64,000 nucleotides of DNA from NCBI RefSeq assembly GCF_900188325.1, contig NZ_FZPD01000002.1, forward strand, positions 248,001 to 312,000. Reading direction: 5' to 3'. How positions within the stretch are numbered: the stretch's first letter is position 1; each line of letters begins with the position of its first letter. The position numbers and the translations under genes were made by a program. The notes under the pieces were generated by a model. That model was not told the DNA's origin. It did not search any database and saw only the letters and a program-made list of their open reading frames with translations. Source of the DNA: Ekhidna lutea (GTDB taxonomy: Bacteria; Bacteroidota; Bacteroidia; Cytophagales; Cyclobacteriaceae). Of the stretch, positions 7,447 through 15,586 are shown piece by piece.

Positions 7447-8960
7447 AAAAGGACTTAATTAGAATCAAAGAACCTCAAATATTATTTGGATTCAATCAAA
7501 AAATAGAAGACCCTAGGGATGGTCTAACACTGTTTGGACCCATCGAGAATAATATACCATATGGAATAATGAATGGTGTTGTAGGTACCAAAGAAAGTCT
7601 AGCCAAATTTCAATCCTTTATTGAATCTCTTCAAAAACCGATAAGTAATGCTAATACTGTTACAAGACCATTTTTCCCTGGGTTCGAAGCTGTTTTTAGG
7701 TCAAAATGGAATTCTAAAAAGGTCATATTCAAGGAAGTGACCAATGAAGAAATTGGCAAACATTTATACAATGAAGACACTCATACTAGGACTTATGAAT
7801 TGGTTACATTGTTTACTGAAAAGATTATTGAGGCAGTAGAAAACGAGGATGCTAAAGCTGATGTATGGTTTGTAATAATTCCTGATCAGATATATAGTTA
7901 TTGTCGTCCGAATTCTTCTTTGCCTAAAGAATTAGTTGAAATAAAAAGAAAAACAAAGAAGTCAACAGCTAAAAAAATGTTGAATACAGGTATGTCAAGT
8001 CTTTTTGACATTATCAATGAAGAAAACGAACCCTTCAAGCATGATGCACATTTTCATCATCAATTAAAGGCTCGCCTTTTACATAGAGCTATACCCACTC
8101 AAATACTAAGAGAAAGTACAATTGATTGGAGAAACTTCACAAAATCAAATGGAATGTTCCTTCGAGACTTTTCTAAAATTGAAGGTCACCTAGCTTGGTC
8201 ATTATCAACAGCGGCTTTTTATAAAACTGGTGGAAGACCATGGAAGCTTGCCGATATTAGAGAAGGAGTTTGTTACATAGGTTTAGTTTATAAAAAGGAT
8301 GAAAGAAGTGGCAATACCAGAAATGCTTGTTGCGCTGCTCAAATGTTCTTAGACAGTGGTGACGGAACAGTTTTTAGAGGAGCGGTTGGACCTTGGTATA
8401 ATGACTCAACTAAAGAATATCACTTAAATAGAGCTAAGGCGAAAGAACTCATATCTATTGCTCTTGAAACCTATATTGAAAAAAAGGGTGTACCTCCAAA
8501 GGAACTATTTATACATGCAAAAACACGGTTTAACAATGAGGAATGGGTTGGCTTTTCAGATGCAGTACCAGAGTCAACCAATCTAGTAGGAATTTCAATT
8601 AATGATAGGAAGCCATTGAAGATTTTTCGACCTGATAGTGATTTTCCAATGATAAGAGGTTTGGCTTATATACAGAGTGAAAGATCTGGTTTTTTATGGA
8701 CTAAAGGCTATGTTCCGCGGTTACAAACTTCACTGTCTATGGAAGTTCCCAATCCACTTTTCATTGAAATTTCAAAAGGAGAATCGGATATCAAAGTCGT
8801 TCTCGATGATATACTAGCTTTGACTAAACTCAACTATAATGCTTGTATCTACGGTGATGGAGTACCTGTCACTTTGAGATTTGCTGATGCAATAGGAGAG
8901 ATTTTGACGGCAAGTCCGATTGAAAATACTCCTCCATTAGCATTTAAATATTATATATAA
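7443..8960 (+). CDS. Short prokaryotic Argonaute (MID-PIWI) of a SPARTA system
   Basis: A 505-aa protein, the usual length of short pAgos, which have only MID and PIWI domains. Recognisable blocks include RIKEPQILFG at the N-terminus, DPRDGLTLFGP, TRPFFPGFEAVF, HHQLKARLLHRAIPTQILRE, KIEGHLAWSLSTAAFYKTGG (PIWI entry), VLDDILALTKLNYNACIYGD, and the aliphatic C-terminus LAFKYYI, typical of Argonautes. Short pAgos lack the catalytic tetrad and act as guide-RNA-directed target-DNA sensors for the APAZ partner. It overlaps TIR-APAZ by 4 nt, so the two make an obligate complex. The length and motifs match the Maribacter protein throughout, so the gene appears intact. It is followed after 17 nt by the dNTPase gene, without a terminator. 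Confidence 0.95.
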   Translation: MKKDLIRIKEPQILFGFNQKIEDPRDGLTLFGPIENNIPYGIMNGVVGTKESLAKFQSFIESLQKPISNANTVTRPFFPGFEAVFRSKWNSKKVIFKEVTNEEIGKHLYNEDTHTRTYELVTLFTEKIIEAVENEDAKADVWFVIIPDQIYSYCRPNSSLPKELVEIKRKTKKSTAKKMLNTGMSSLFDIINEENEPFKHDAHFHHQLKARLLHRAIPTQILRESTIDWRNFTKSNGMFLRDFSKIEGHLAWSLSTAAFYKTGGRPWKLADIREGVCYIGLVYKKDERSGNTRNACCAAQMFLDSGDGTVFRGAVGPWYNDSTKEYHLNRAKAKELISIALETYIEKKGVPPKELFIHAKTRFNNEEWVGFSDAVPESTNLVGISINDRKPLKIFRPDSDFPMIRGLAYIQSERSGFLWTKGYVPRLQTSLSMEVPNPLFIEISKGESDIKVVLDDILALTKLNYNACIYGDGVPVTLRFADAIGEILTASPIENTPPLAFKYYI

Positions 8961-8977
8961 AATCTAAACTTAATTAT

Positions 8978-10369
8978 ATGAACTGGAAGCAATTTTTAAA
9001 TGCAGAAAGAGACAGGCCCTCTGAAAGAGAACAAGACAGAAAGGTTGATCCCAGAAATGAATTTGAAAGTGATTTCGGCAGAGTGATTTTTAGTCCAGCT
9101 ACAAGGAGAATGCATGATAAGACTCAAGTCTTTCCATTAACCACTGATGATAATATTCATTCACGCCTGACTCACTCAATGGAGGTAATGGCTATCGGAC
9201 ATTCGCTAGGATTGAGGGTGGTTGAAAATGATGATTTTCTTGAAAAGACAAAATTACCAAAAGACGAAATTCATCGAGATATTCCTGTTATTCTCAAGAA
9301 CGCTTGTCTTGTTCATGACATTGGGAATCCACCTTTTGGACATTTTGGAGAAACGGTTATATCATCATATTTCAAAAGATTTTTCAACTACGATAAAGAA
9401 AGCAACTCATTTGGGAAGGTTGATCCAAACATTGCCAAATTGAGGTTGTCTGATGACGAGAAAAAGGATTTCACTTTGTTTGATGGAAATGCACAGGGCC
9501 TAAGAGTGCTAACCAAATTACAGGTGTTAAATGACGATAAAGGTCTCAATTTGACATATGCAACACTTGGTGCTTTCATAAAGTACCCAAATTACGGCGA
9601 TCCAATAAAAGGAAATCTACCTTACAAGAAGAGAGGTGTTTTTCAATCTGAAATAAACATTTTTAAACAGGTTGTTGATGAATGTGGGTTAGAAAAAGAT
9701 AACGAAGTAATGAGGCACCCCTTAGCGTTTTTAATGGAAGCGGCCGACTCAATTTGTTACTTAGTGATGGATCTTGAGGACAGTTTTAATAAAGGTTGGT
9801 ATAGTTATAAATTTATCGCTGGGAAACTAAAAGGCGTGAGTCAGAGCATTGATGATAAGCTTGAGAAACTTGAAAGGAAGGAAGTGGGACTGGGATCGGA
9901 AATCACCAAGATGGTGAAACTGAGGATTCATTTGATTTCTGAATTGGTTAAAGTAGCAGTTAAAAATTTTGTTGACAATTTGGAACTTATATGTGCAGGA
10001 CAGTACAAAAATGAATTAATTCACGATGATCCAAATAAGTTAGCGGACACGTTAGCTGACTTTTCTTACGATCACATTTTCCCTAAAAGAGAAATTCAGC
10101 AACTTGAATTAACTGGCCATTCAGTAATAACCGGATTGTTAGACTACTATATAGACTTTATCTTTTTCAATTCTGGTGATTACAGGAAACGAGCTGAAGG
10201 AATTCTATCGAATAGTTTGAAAAGAGCGGCTATGATTGAAAATAAAGTTGACAAGTTTGAGGATATAAGTGACTACTATAAGTTACGGACGATTGTGGAT
10301 TACATTAGCGGAATGACAGATCAGTTTGCATTGAACCAATACCAAAAATTGAGTGGCCAGAAAATATGA
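8978..10369 (+). CDS. HD-domain dNTP triphosphohydrolase (dGTPase-like) in SPARTA operon
   Basis: A 463-aa dGTPase-family protein. The N-terminal signature RVIFSPATRRMHDKTQVFPL is followed by HSRLTHSMEV (H66), LVHDIGNPPFGHFGE (H113-D114) and EAADSICYLVMDLEDS (D257). These supply the H...HD...D metal-binding set of the HD superfamily, so the enzyme should be active. Family members cut dNTPs to deoxynucleoside plus triphosphate, and some protect bacteria by draining dNTPs during phage infection. It starts 17 nt after the Argonaute stop and its end overlaps the next gene by 17 nt, so it belongs to the SPARTA transcript. This is unusual company: NAD+ loss and dNTP loss could be combined. A housekeeping dgt is less likely given the location. 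Confidence 0.88.
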   Translation: MNWKQFLNAERDRPSEREQDRKVDPRNEFESDFGRVIFSPATRRMHDKTQVFPLTTDDNIHSRLTHSMEVMAIGHSLGLRVVENDDFLEKTKLPKDEIHRDIPVILKNACLVHDIGNPPFGHFGETVISSYFKRFFNYDKESNSFGKVDPNIAKLRLSDDEKKDFTLFDGNAQGLRVLTKLQVLNDDKGLNLTYATLGAFIKYPNYGDPIKGNLPYKKRGVFQSEINIFKQVVDECGLEKDNEVMRHPLAFLMEAADSICYLVMDLEDSFNKGWYSYKFIAGKLKGVSQSIDDKLEKLERKEVGLGSEITKMVKLRIHLISELVKVAVKNFVDNLELICAGQYKNELIHDDPNKLADTLADFSYDHIFPKREIQQLELTGHSVITGLLDYYIDFIFFNSGDYRKRAEGILSNSLKRAAMIENKVDKFEDISDYYKLRTIVDYISGMTDQFALNQYQKLSGQKI

Positions 10370-11081
10370 GAACATAGAGAATAAAATCAAATCGAGTGAA
10401 CAGCCGTTCTATCGATTTCTTCATGATGCCTTAGAAGGGGAGATGTTCGATTTTCTTATTAATCTTTCCAGTCACACAAATGTTTACATATTCAGCGGAA
10501 TCATTAGAAACTACTTTCTACACAATTATTTAGTAAGAGATGTTGATGTGATAGTAGATTCAGATGAAACAGTCAGGCAGCTATTGGGCAACCACAAATA
10601 CATAATAAATTCGTTTGGTGGATACAAATTAAAGCTGGGAAAGAAGAATCTGGATTTATGGAGAATTGACAATACTTGGGGACTTAAAAGGGTTCCTAAA
10701 ATGTTTGATGTAGATCTCCAAACTTTTATTCCATCTACCGCATTCTTTAATTTTTCTTCAATCATTTATTCAATTAATGATAAACAGTTCATCTATACTG
10801 AAGACTTTTTAAGTTTTCTTCATAGTAAGACATTAGACTATGTGTTTTCCCCAAATCTCAATCAGGAGCTATGTATTGTTAACACGGTTTATTACTCTGA
10901 AAAATACAAGCTGAAAATTGGAAATAGGTTGTTAAAACTTATTCGAGCTTGGCATTTGGAAGGTGGTAGAGACTATAAACAAGTACAATTGAAGCATTTC
11001 GGAGAAGTCTTGTTTTCAAATCAGAAAATTGATTCAATGCTGAATTCTAGAAAGAAAGTTGATAACAATTATGTTAAATAG
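10353..11081 (+). CDS. Nucleotidyltransferase-fold protein coupled to the dNTPase
   Basis: A 242-aa protein whose first half resembles the head domain of CCA-adding enzyme/poly(A) polymerase-type nucleotidyltransferases: SGIIRN (48-53), RDVDVIVD (62-69, likely metal ligands D63 and D65) and LDLWR (100-104, possible third acid D101). The length is far short of a tRNA nucleotidyltransferase and no RNA-binding tail is seen, so a CCA role is unlikely. It begins with GTG inside the dNTPase gene (17-nt overlap), implying strict co-expression. Its final codons (YVK and stop) are supplied by the first bases of repeat copy 2. Possible roles are NMP transfer to the dNTPase, to tRNA or to a second messenger; none is shown. 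I do not recognise a named family. Confidence 0.65.
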   Translation: MARKYENIENKIKSSEQPFYRFLHDALEGEMFDFLINLSSHTNVYIFSGIIRNYFLHNYLVRDVDVIVDSDETVRQLLGNHKYIINSFGGYKLKLGKKNLDLWRIDNTWGLKRVPKMFDVDLQTFIPSTAFFNFSSIIYSINDKQFIYTEDFLSFLHSKTLDYVFSPNLNQELCIVNTVYYSEKYKLKIGNRLLKLIRAWHLEGGRDYKQVQLKHFGEVLFSNQKIDSMLNSRKKVDNNYVK

Positions 11082-11866
11082 AATCTATTAAGCGCTGGCT
11101 CGCCAAAATACCCGGGCGTGGGTCGGAATGTGCGGTTGATAGGTGATTATTTTGGCTAGATTTTTTGCTTCCTTTTTTATCAATGAAAAAAGGAAGTGCC
11201 TGCCCGGCATGAGGGCATTAAGCGAACACCATACGAAAGCCAATCAATCAATTTGTGAGCTAATCGATCTACGATACGGTGGGTCGGGAAAACACAAGTG
11301 TTTTGACAGGCGGTTCTTAATCGCTGAGAATTCAATATTTGAGACAATCTCGTATTTTGGTTCAGAATACTTCAAAATAACGAATCACACAGCCTGGCAA
11401 ATCTGTTGTGTGTGCGGTTGGAGAAAAACTCTTGCGGGTTGGCCAAAAAGAAAAATTATTAGGCGCTCAGGATCAGCGGTTGGTGCGAGAAGGATTCGTG
11501 CGCTGGCCTGAGCGGCTACTTAATATAACGTCTAATTATATAACAACATTCTTAGAAGCAGAATCTAAAAACATAAACTTTAGGAGCACTAAACGTCAAT
11601 ACTCGCCGGCCTTGATGGCGGCTTAGCATAATATAGAATTATATAATCAATGGGATCTAGCAGTGGCCGTGATTTGCTTTAACATTTGAGAGCAGGATTA
11701 AGGTTACCGTGATTTGCCTTAACATAAGATCTGTACCGATATACAACTCAGCCGCGCTAGAGCCAACACACAGTTATATATCTGATCTTATGTGTAAATG
11801 CTCGTAAAACTCGCATTACGGCAAATCACTAGTATTGTTATATAATTTATATTATGTTAAATAGAA
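11068..11866 (+). repeat. Structured repeat element, copy 2
   Basis: Homologous to copy 1 but without the HEPN ORF. It is bounded by perfect 16-bp direct repeats ATTATGTTAAATAGAA (11068-11083 and 11851-11866); the first overlaps the end of the nucleotidyltransferase gene. Left hairpin: CTTCCTTTTTT (11168-11178) with AAAAAAGGAAG (11186-11196). Right part: ATTATATAAC (11535-11544) with GTTATATAAT (11837-11846), GTGATTTGCC with GGCAAATCAC (11709-11718/11820-11829), and ACATAAGATC with GATCTTATGT (11722-11731/11784-11793). Several arm pairs differ from copy 1 by compensating substitutions. Open frames across this stretch show no protein-like conservation and are not called. The rest of 11082-11920 holds no gene. 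Confidence 0.8.
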
Positions 11867-11920
11867 ATATAGAAAACCTGCCCTATGGTATTGATTTGGA
11901 CTTAATGAGAAACTACTGTA

Positions 11921-13273
11921 TTACTTCCGCTTCTTACGGTTTTGATTCTTGTCACCACGTGTCAGTGGCTTCTTGTACTTCTTAGCGAGCTTGCGGCGGT
12001 ACGAACCTCCCAGATTCGTTTTCTTATTCTTGTCCTTCTTCTCGTGTGTGGCCTCTCCTTTTGGTTCGTTAGAGCGCAACTTATGAGATAACTCCTTCTG
12101 CTTGTCCTTTGGTCGTTCCTCTGGCAGAAGTTCATTCGATCGTTCTACTTCTTCAGGAAATGGTTCTTCAGCAATCGCAATCTTCATCAGCTTTTCGATG
12201 GCTACCTTCTGTTCTGTTTCTTTTTCTGTGTACAGTAAAATGGATGAGCCTTCTTTCTCTGCACGCCCGGTACGGCCAATCCGATGCATGTAGTTTTCCG
12301 GATAGATCGGCACATCCATATTCACCACATGGCTCACGTCTGTAAGATCCAATCCCCGGGCAATAACGTCAGTAGCAATCAAGATGCGTTTCTTTCCTTC
12401 ATTGAATGCTTCCAGCGATCGTTGACGGTAATTCTGGCTTTTGTTGCTGTGGATGATGCACAGGTCTTTCTCGTACGTTTCCTCCATCTCCTCGTATAGC
12501 CGATCGGCGTTTCGTTTGCTGGAAACAAACACCAATACTTTAGGGAATGCTTTAGCAGAAACCAATAAATGCTTGACCAGCTCTACTTTCGTATAGAAGT
12601 TTGGCGCTTTATACGCTACTTGTGTGATATTCTCCAGCGGCGTACCACTCAGAGCGATCGTGATTTTTTCCGGTTGGCTGAAGTAATCATCGATCAGCTC
12701 GTCCACTTCTTCGGTCATGGTGGCTGAAAACATGATGTGCTGGCGCCTTGTTGGCAGCATATCAAAGATATTCGTCAACTGAAATCGAAAGCCTAAGTCC
12801 AACAGCACATCCACTTCATCGATTACGACCTTTTTTACGCTTTTAAGCGACAGTGATTTGTGCAATACCAGGTCATACAGTCGTCCGGGCGTACCCACTA
12901 AAACGTCCATTCCTGCTACGACCGCTGGTTTTTGCGTGTTGATGTTTTTACCTCCATGCACGCCAAGCACACGGATGTTCATGTAGGTAGTCAGTGATTC
13001 CAACTGTTCTACCACCTGCCCTACAAGCTCTCTTGTTGGGACGATGATCAGCACTCTTGGAGGTATTTCTTTCGAAAATTTCAGGTCTCTGAGCAGCGGT
13101 AAAAGGTATGCGAAGGTCTTCCCTGTTCCTGTTTGAGAGATTCCTACCAGGTCCTTCCCTGATCGTATGGCGTTATAGGCCTGCTCCTGGATGGGCGTTG
13201 GTGTGTGAAAGCCCAGATCTTCCAATGCGTGTTGGAGAGAATTGGAAAGGTCTAGGTGCTCAAAGTTGTTCAT
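11921..13273 (-). CDS. DEAD-box ATP-dependent RNA helicase (RhlE-like)
   Basis: A 450-aa RNA helicase that remodels RNA, probably in ribosome assembly or cold adaptation. Motifs in order: Q-motif region GFHTPTPIQEQA, SQTGTGKT (motif I), PTREL (Ia), VIDEVDVLLDLGF (motif II, here DEVD instead of DEAD), SAT (III), ARGLDLTDVSHVV (V) and HRIGRTGR (VI). A basic, low-complexity tail (KKDKNKKTNLGGSYRRKLAKKYKK) should add nonspecific RNA binding. The first gene of the conserved chromosomal backbone after the island, 54 nt upstream in transcription of the sterol-desaturase-like gene's far end. The motif II variant DEVD occurs in this family and should not abolish ATPase activity. Confidence 0.92.
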   Translation of the reverse strand: MNNFEHLDLSNSLQHALEDLGFHTPTPIQEQAYNAIRSGKDLVGISQTGTGKTFAYLLPLLRDLKFSKEIPPRVLIIVPTRELVGQVVEQLESLTTYMNIRVLGVHGGKNINTQKPAVVAGMDVLVGTPGRLYDLVLHKSLSLKSVKKVVIDEVDVLLDLGFRFQLTNIFDMLPTRRQHIMFSATMTEEVDELIDDYFSQPEKITIALSGTPLENITQVAYKAPNFYTKVELVKHLLVSAKAFPKVLVFVSSKRNADRLYEEMEETYEKDLCIIHSNKSQNYRQRSLEAFNEGKKRILIATDVIARGLDLTDVSHVVNMDVPIYPENYMHRIGRTGRAEKEGSSILLYTEKETEQKVAIEKLMKIAIAEEPFPEEVERSNELLPEERPKDKQKELSHKLRSNEPKGEATHEKKDKNKKTNLGGSYRRKLAKKYKKPLTRGDKNQNRKKRK

Positions 13274-13327
13274 GGAGTGGGAATTTGCGCAAAAGTACGG
13301 AATCCCAGCTTTGCATTCGTTCCCTGA

Positions 13328-14209
13328 CTATTCAGATTGTTTTTTTCCAAATCCATGTAGGTTCTGTTCTGCAAAATTTTTCGGAAATTTTTCTACCCCC
13401 GGGAAGCCCAGTTTGATGTCTTTGCCATCATGTGGGATGTAGTTTGTCTTAAACAGGTAGTCCCACAGGCTGAGCGTAAGCCCAAAATTCACTCCGTACC
13501 TACGTTCCTTTGGTAAGTGATACGAATGGTGCCAGATATGCATCTGAGGGTTATTGAAGATGTACTTTAAAGCTCCGAGGTTGAGTTTGAAGTTGCTGTG
13601 GTTGAAATGACCCACAGCCAGAGTGAATATGTGAATGATGAAGAAGTCTCTTAATCCGATCCCGATCAGTGCCAATGGAATGTACTCGATCGTACGATAA
13701 ACTACGTTTTCCATCCAGTGGTAACGTAGATGCGCCGCAAATCCCATTTGTTCCACCGAATGATGCACTTTATGAAACTCCCAAAGGAAATCAACCCGGT
13801 GCAGCAGCCTGTGCGTCCACCACTGCACAAAATCACGAACCACAAAGCCTATCAGTAAGTGTGACCACATGGGCCAGCTCATCACCTCAAAAGCCAAAAG
13901 ATTGGTGATTCCGATGGATTCAAGTAAACCATTGAAGAAGTTTACTACAACGTTGGAGGCGGCATTGTAGATAATCAGCGAAAACAGGAAGAAATTGAAA
14001 AACATGTAGAAAAAATCCAGCCAGAAATCCTTGCGAAACCGTGGTTGGTTTTCCCGCCATGGACGTATCAATTCCAGTCCATAAAAGAACCCTGAAACCC
14101 CTATTAACCAGTAAAAGTAGTTGTGCCAGCTGGGGGTTTTAATTTCGCTCCACAGGTAGTTGGCGTACCCCTGATAGCTTTCGATGATGATGTTGATATA
14201 CTCTTCCAT
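13328..14209 (-). CDS. Sterol desaturase/fatty-acid hydroxylase-family membrane protein
   Basis: A 293-aa integral membrane protein with about four to five hydrophobic segments (YFYWLIGVSGFFYGLELI, FFNFFLFSLIIYN and others). The histidine clusters of the di-iron hydroxylase family are present: HRLLH, HKVHH, HFNHS and HIWHHSYH. Members hydroxylate or desaturate lipids; the substrate is not predictable. It ends the run of minus-strand genes starting at the molybdoenzyme (16810), with 9 nt to the rhodanese gene, so it is probably part of the same transcript. Whether it has any role in sulfur metabolism or only shares the promoter cannot be told. Confidence 0.88.
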   Translation of the reverse strand: MEEYINIIIESYQGYANYLWSEIKTPSWHNYFYWLIGVSGFFYGLELIRPWRENQPRFRKDFWLDFFYMFFNFFLFSLIIYNAASNVVVNFFNGLLESIGITNLLAFEVMSWPMWSHLLIGFVVRDFVQWWTHRLLHRVDFLWEFHKVHHSVEQMGFAAHLRYHWMENVVYRTIEYIPLALIGIGLRDFFIIHIFTLAVGHFNHSNFKLNLGALKYIFNNPQMHIWHHSYHLPKERRYGVNFGLTLSLWDYLFKTNYIPHDGKDIKLGFPGVEKFPKNFAEQNLHGFGKKQSE

Positions 14210-14218
14210 GGCTTGTTT

Positions 14219-15133
14219 CTAATTAACTAATTCCTGCTGAAAATGATTTGTCCATTCCACCCATGAACCATCATAATTGGTAACATTTTTTCTTCCTAAT
14301 AATTCTGTCAACACAAAATACGTATGCGTGGATCGTACCCCTGAATGACAATACGTAACGGCTAATAGATCATTATTAAGTACTTTATTGTAAATTTTTT
14401 GCAATTCTGCTGATTCTTTGAATCGGTAGCTGGTTTGATCCACGGCCTCCATCCAGTCGATGTGAATGCTCCCGGGAATATGGCCTGCCCATTGGGCTCC
14501 TTGCTTTAAGGTTAGGCCTTCATGCTCTTCCTTTGAGCGTGTATCCAGGACCACCACCTGGTTTTGGCTGATCATATCAGATAGATCCGCCACCAATATG
14601 TTGTCGGATGTTTGTGCTATCGCTTGTTCAGGAAATTTGAAATCACCCTGCGGTCTGTCGGCAATGACGCTTGTCAGTGAATCTACCTGAGACCATGCCT
14701 GTGTGCCACCATTCAGGATGGCCATTCGGTCATGACCATAATGCTTAAGCACCCACCACAGTCGGGTTGCCTCACACGATCCTCGGTTGTCATACAGTAT
14801 CAAAAAAGCATCCGCTGAAACGCCTTTTCTCTGCAGAACTGTTTCCAGTATTTCCCGCTCCGGCATCATTCCGTCGTAGTTAAATGAAGGATTATTAAGT
14901 GCTGAACGCCAGAGGTTTATGGCGTTTGGTAAATGGCCTTTCATGAAATCATCGGGACGTTGCAGGTCCAGTAAGACAAGGCTGTCCTGATCAATGATCG
15001 CTCGCAATTCATCCGCTTCTATCAGGTACTTAGTTACTACTGGCAACTCGGTCCCCACATCCTTTACGGATTGATTACATCCTGCACCCAGGCAAAGGAC
15101 GACCCATACACTTATGTAGCTATTCCATTTCAT
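14219..15133 (-). CDS. Sulfurtransferase lipoprotein with two rhodanese domains
   Basis: A 304-aa tandem-rhodanese protein of the thiosulfate/3-mercaptopyruvate sulfurtransferase type. An N-terminal lipoprotein signal ends in GAGC (C19), so the enzyme is predicted to sit in the periplasm on a membrane. The N-terminal domain (DSLVLLDLQRPDDFMKGHLPNA) is a non-catalytic rhodanese fold. The C-terminal domain has the catalytic loop YCHSGVRS at about residue 263. Such enzymes move sulfane sulfur from thiosulfate or related donors to acceptors such as thiols or cyanide. Its start overlaps the cytochrome gene by 14 nt, and it lies with a sulfite-oxidising molybdoenzyme, so periplasmic handling of thiosulfate/sulfite is the likely job. 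Confidence 0.88.
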   Translation of the reverse strand: MKWNSYISVWVVLCLGAGCNQSVKDVGTELPVVTKYLIEADELRAIIDQDSLVLLDLQRPDDFMKGHLPNAINLWRSALNNPSFNYDGMMPEREILETVLQRKGVSADAFLILYDNRGSCEATRLWWVLKHYGHDRMAILNGGTQAWSQVDSLTSVIADRPQGDFKFPEQAIAQTSDNILVADLSDMISQNQVVVLDTRSKEEHEGLTLKQGAQWAGHIPGSIHIDWMEAVDQTSYRFKESAELQKIYNKVLNNDLLAVTYCHSGVRSTHTYFVLTELLGRKNVTNYDGSWVEWTNHFQQELVN

Positions 15134-15578
15134 ACCATTCTATGTTTTCTAATCGTGCCCTTCTGCCCTTTTTTTGTGGGGCATAGTTGGCGGCCAGGTA
15201 GTTAATAATTGGTGCCTCCTGATCCCCCAGATCCCAAAGATTTTGCGTCTCCTGCATCCACTGGATAGTGCTCTGCCATCCGGTTTTGGTCATGCGGTTT
15301 TGTGTTATCAGCTTAGATGAGTGGCAGGTTGTACAGTTTTGTATCACCAAATCCAATCCTTCCCCTTCTACAAGCCCGGTCCGCACATGTACCCCATTCA
15401 CAATTTCCGGTGCTTCTACCCTTTCAGCTGCTACCGTACGGTCGTTGTTAAATTCCTTTTTGAGTAGATTATAGCCCATATCCATCACAAGCACCAATAG
15501 CAGAATCAATGAAAATATGGCTGCTTTCAGTATGACAACCACCTGCTTGAGAATCCGAATATATTGCTTGTTGTCCAT
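15120..15578 (-). CDS. Membrane-anchored monohaem c-type cytochrome
   Basis: A 152-aa protein with an N-terminal membrane anchor (about 15-33, VVVILKAAIFSLILLLVLV) and one haem-binding CTTCH (82-86). M96 downstream is a possible sixth ligand. The region around the haem site (LVIQNCTTCHSSKLITQNRMTKTGW) is typical of sulfite-dehydrogenase cytochrome subunits (SorB/SorU type). It lies 8 nt after the molybdoenzyme and overlaps the rhodanese lipoprotein gene. The likely role is to take electrons from sulfite oxidation at the outer face of the inner membrane into the respiratory chain. Confidence 0.85.
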   Translation of the reverse strand: MDNKQYIRILKQVVVILKAAIFSLILLLVLVMDMGYNLLKKEFNNDRTVAAERVEAPEIVNGVHVRTGLVEGEGLDLVIQNCTTCHSSKLITQNRMTKTGWQSTIQWMQETQNLWDLGDQEAPIINYLAANYAPQKKGRRARLENIEWYEME

Positions 15579-15586
15579 AATAAATG

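Noticed and set aside
8978-10369. Housekeeping dgt gene
   Set aside because: The position inside a packed SPARTA transcript, with an overlapping NTase, makes an accessory role more likely, though not proven.
11143-11626. Open frames across repeat copy 2 (122 and 72 codons)
   Set aside because: They lie in the structured repeat, are not conserved in frame with copy 1 and contain no protein-like features.
1-11900. CRISPR array or transposase in the island
   Set aside because: No regularly spaced short repeats and no transposase, integrase or phage gene could be found.
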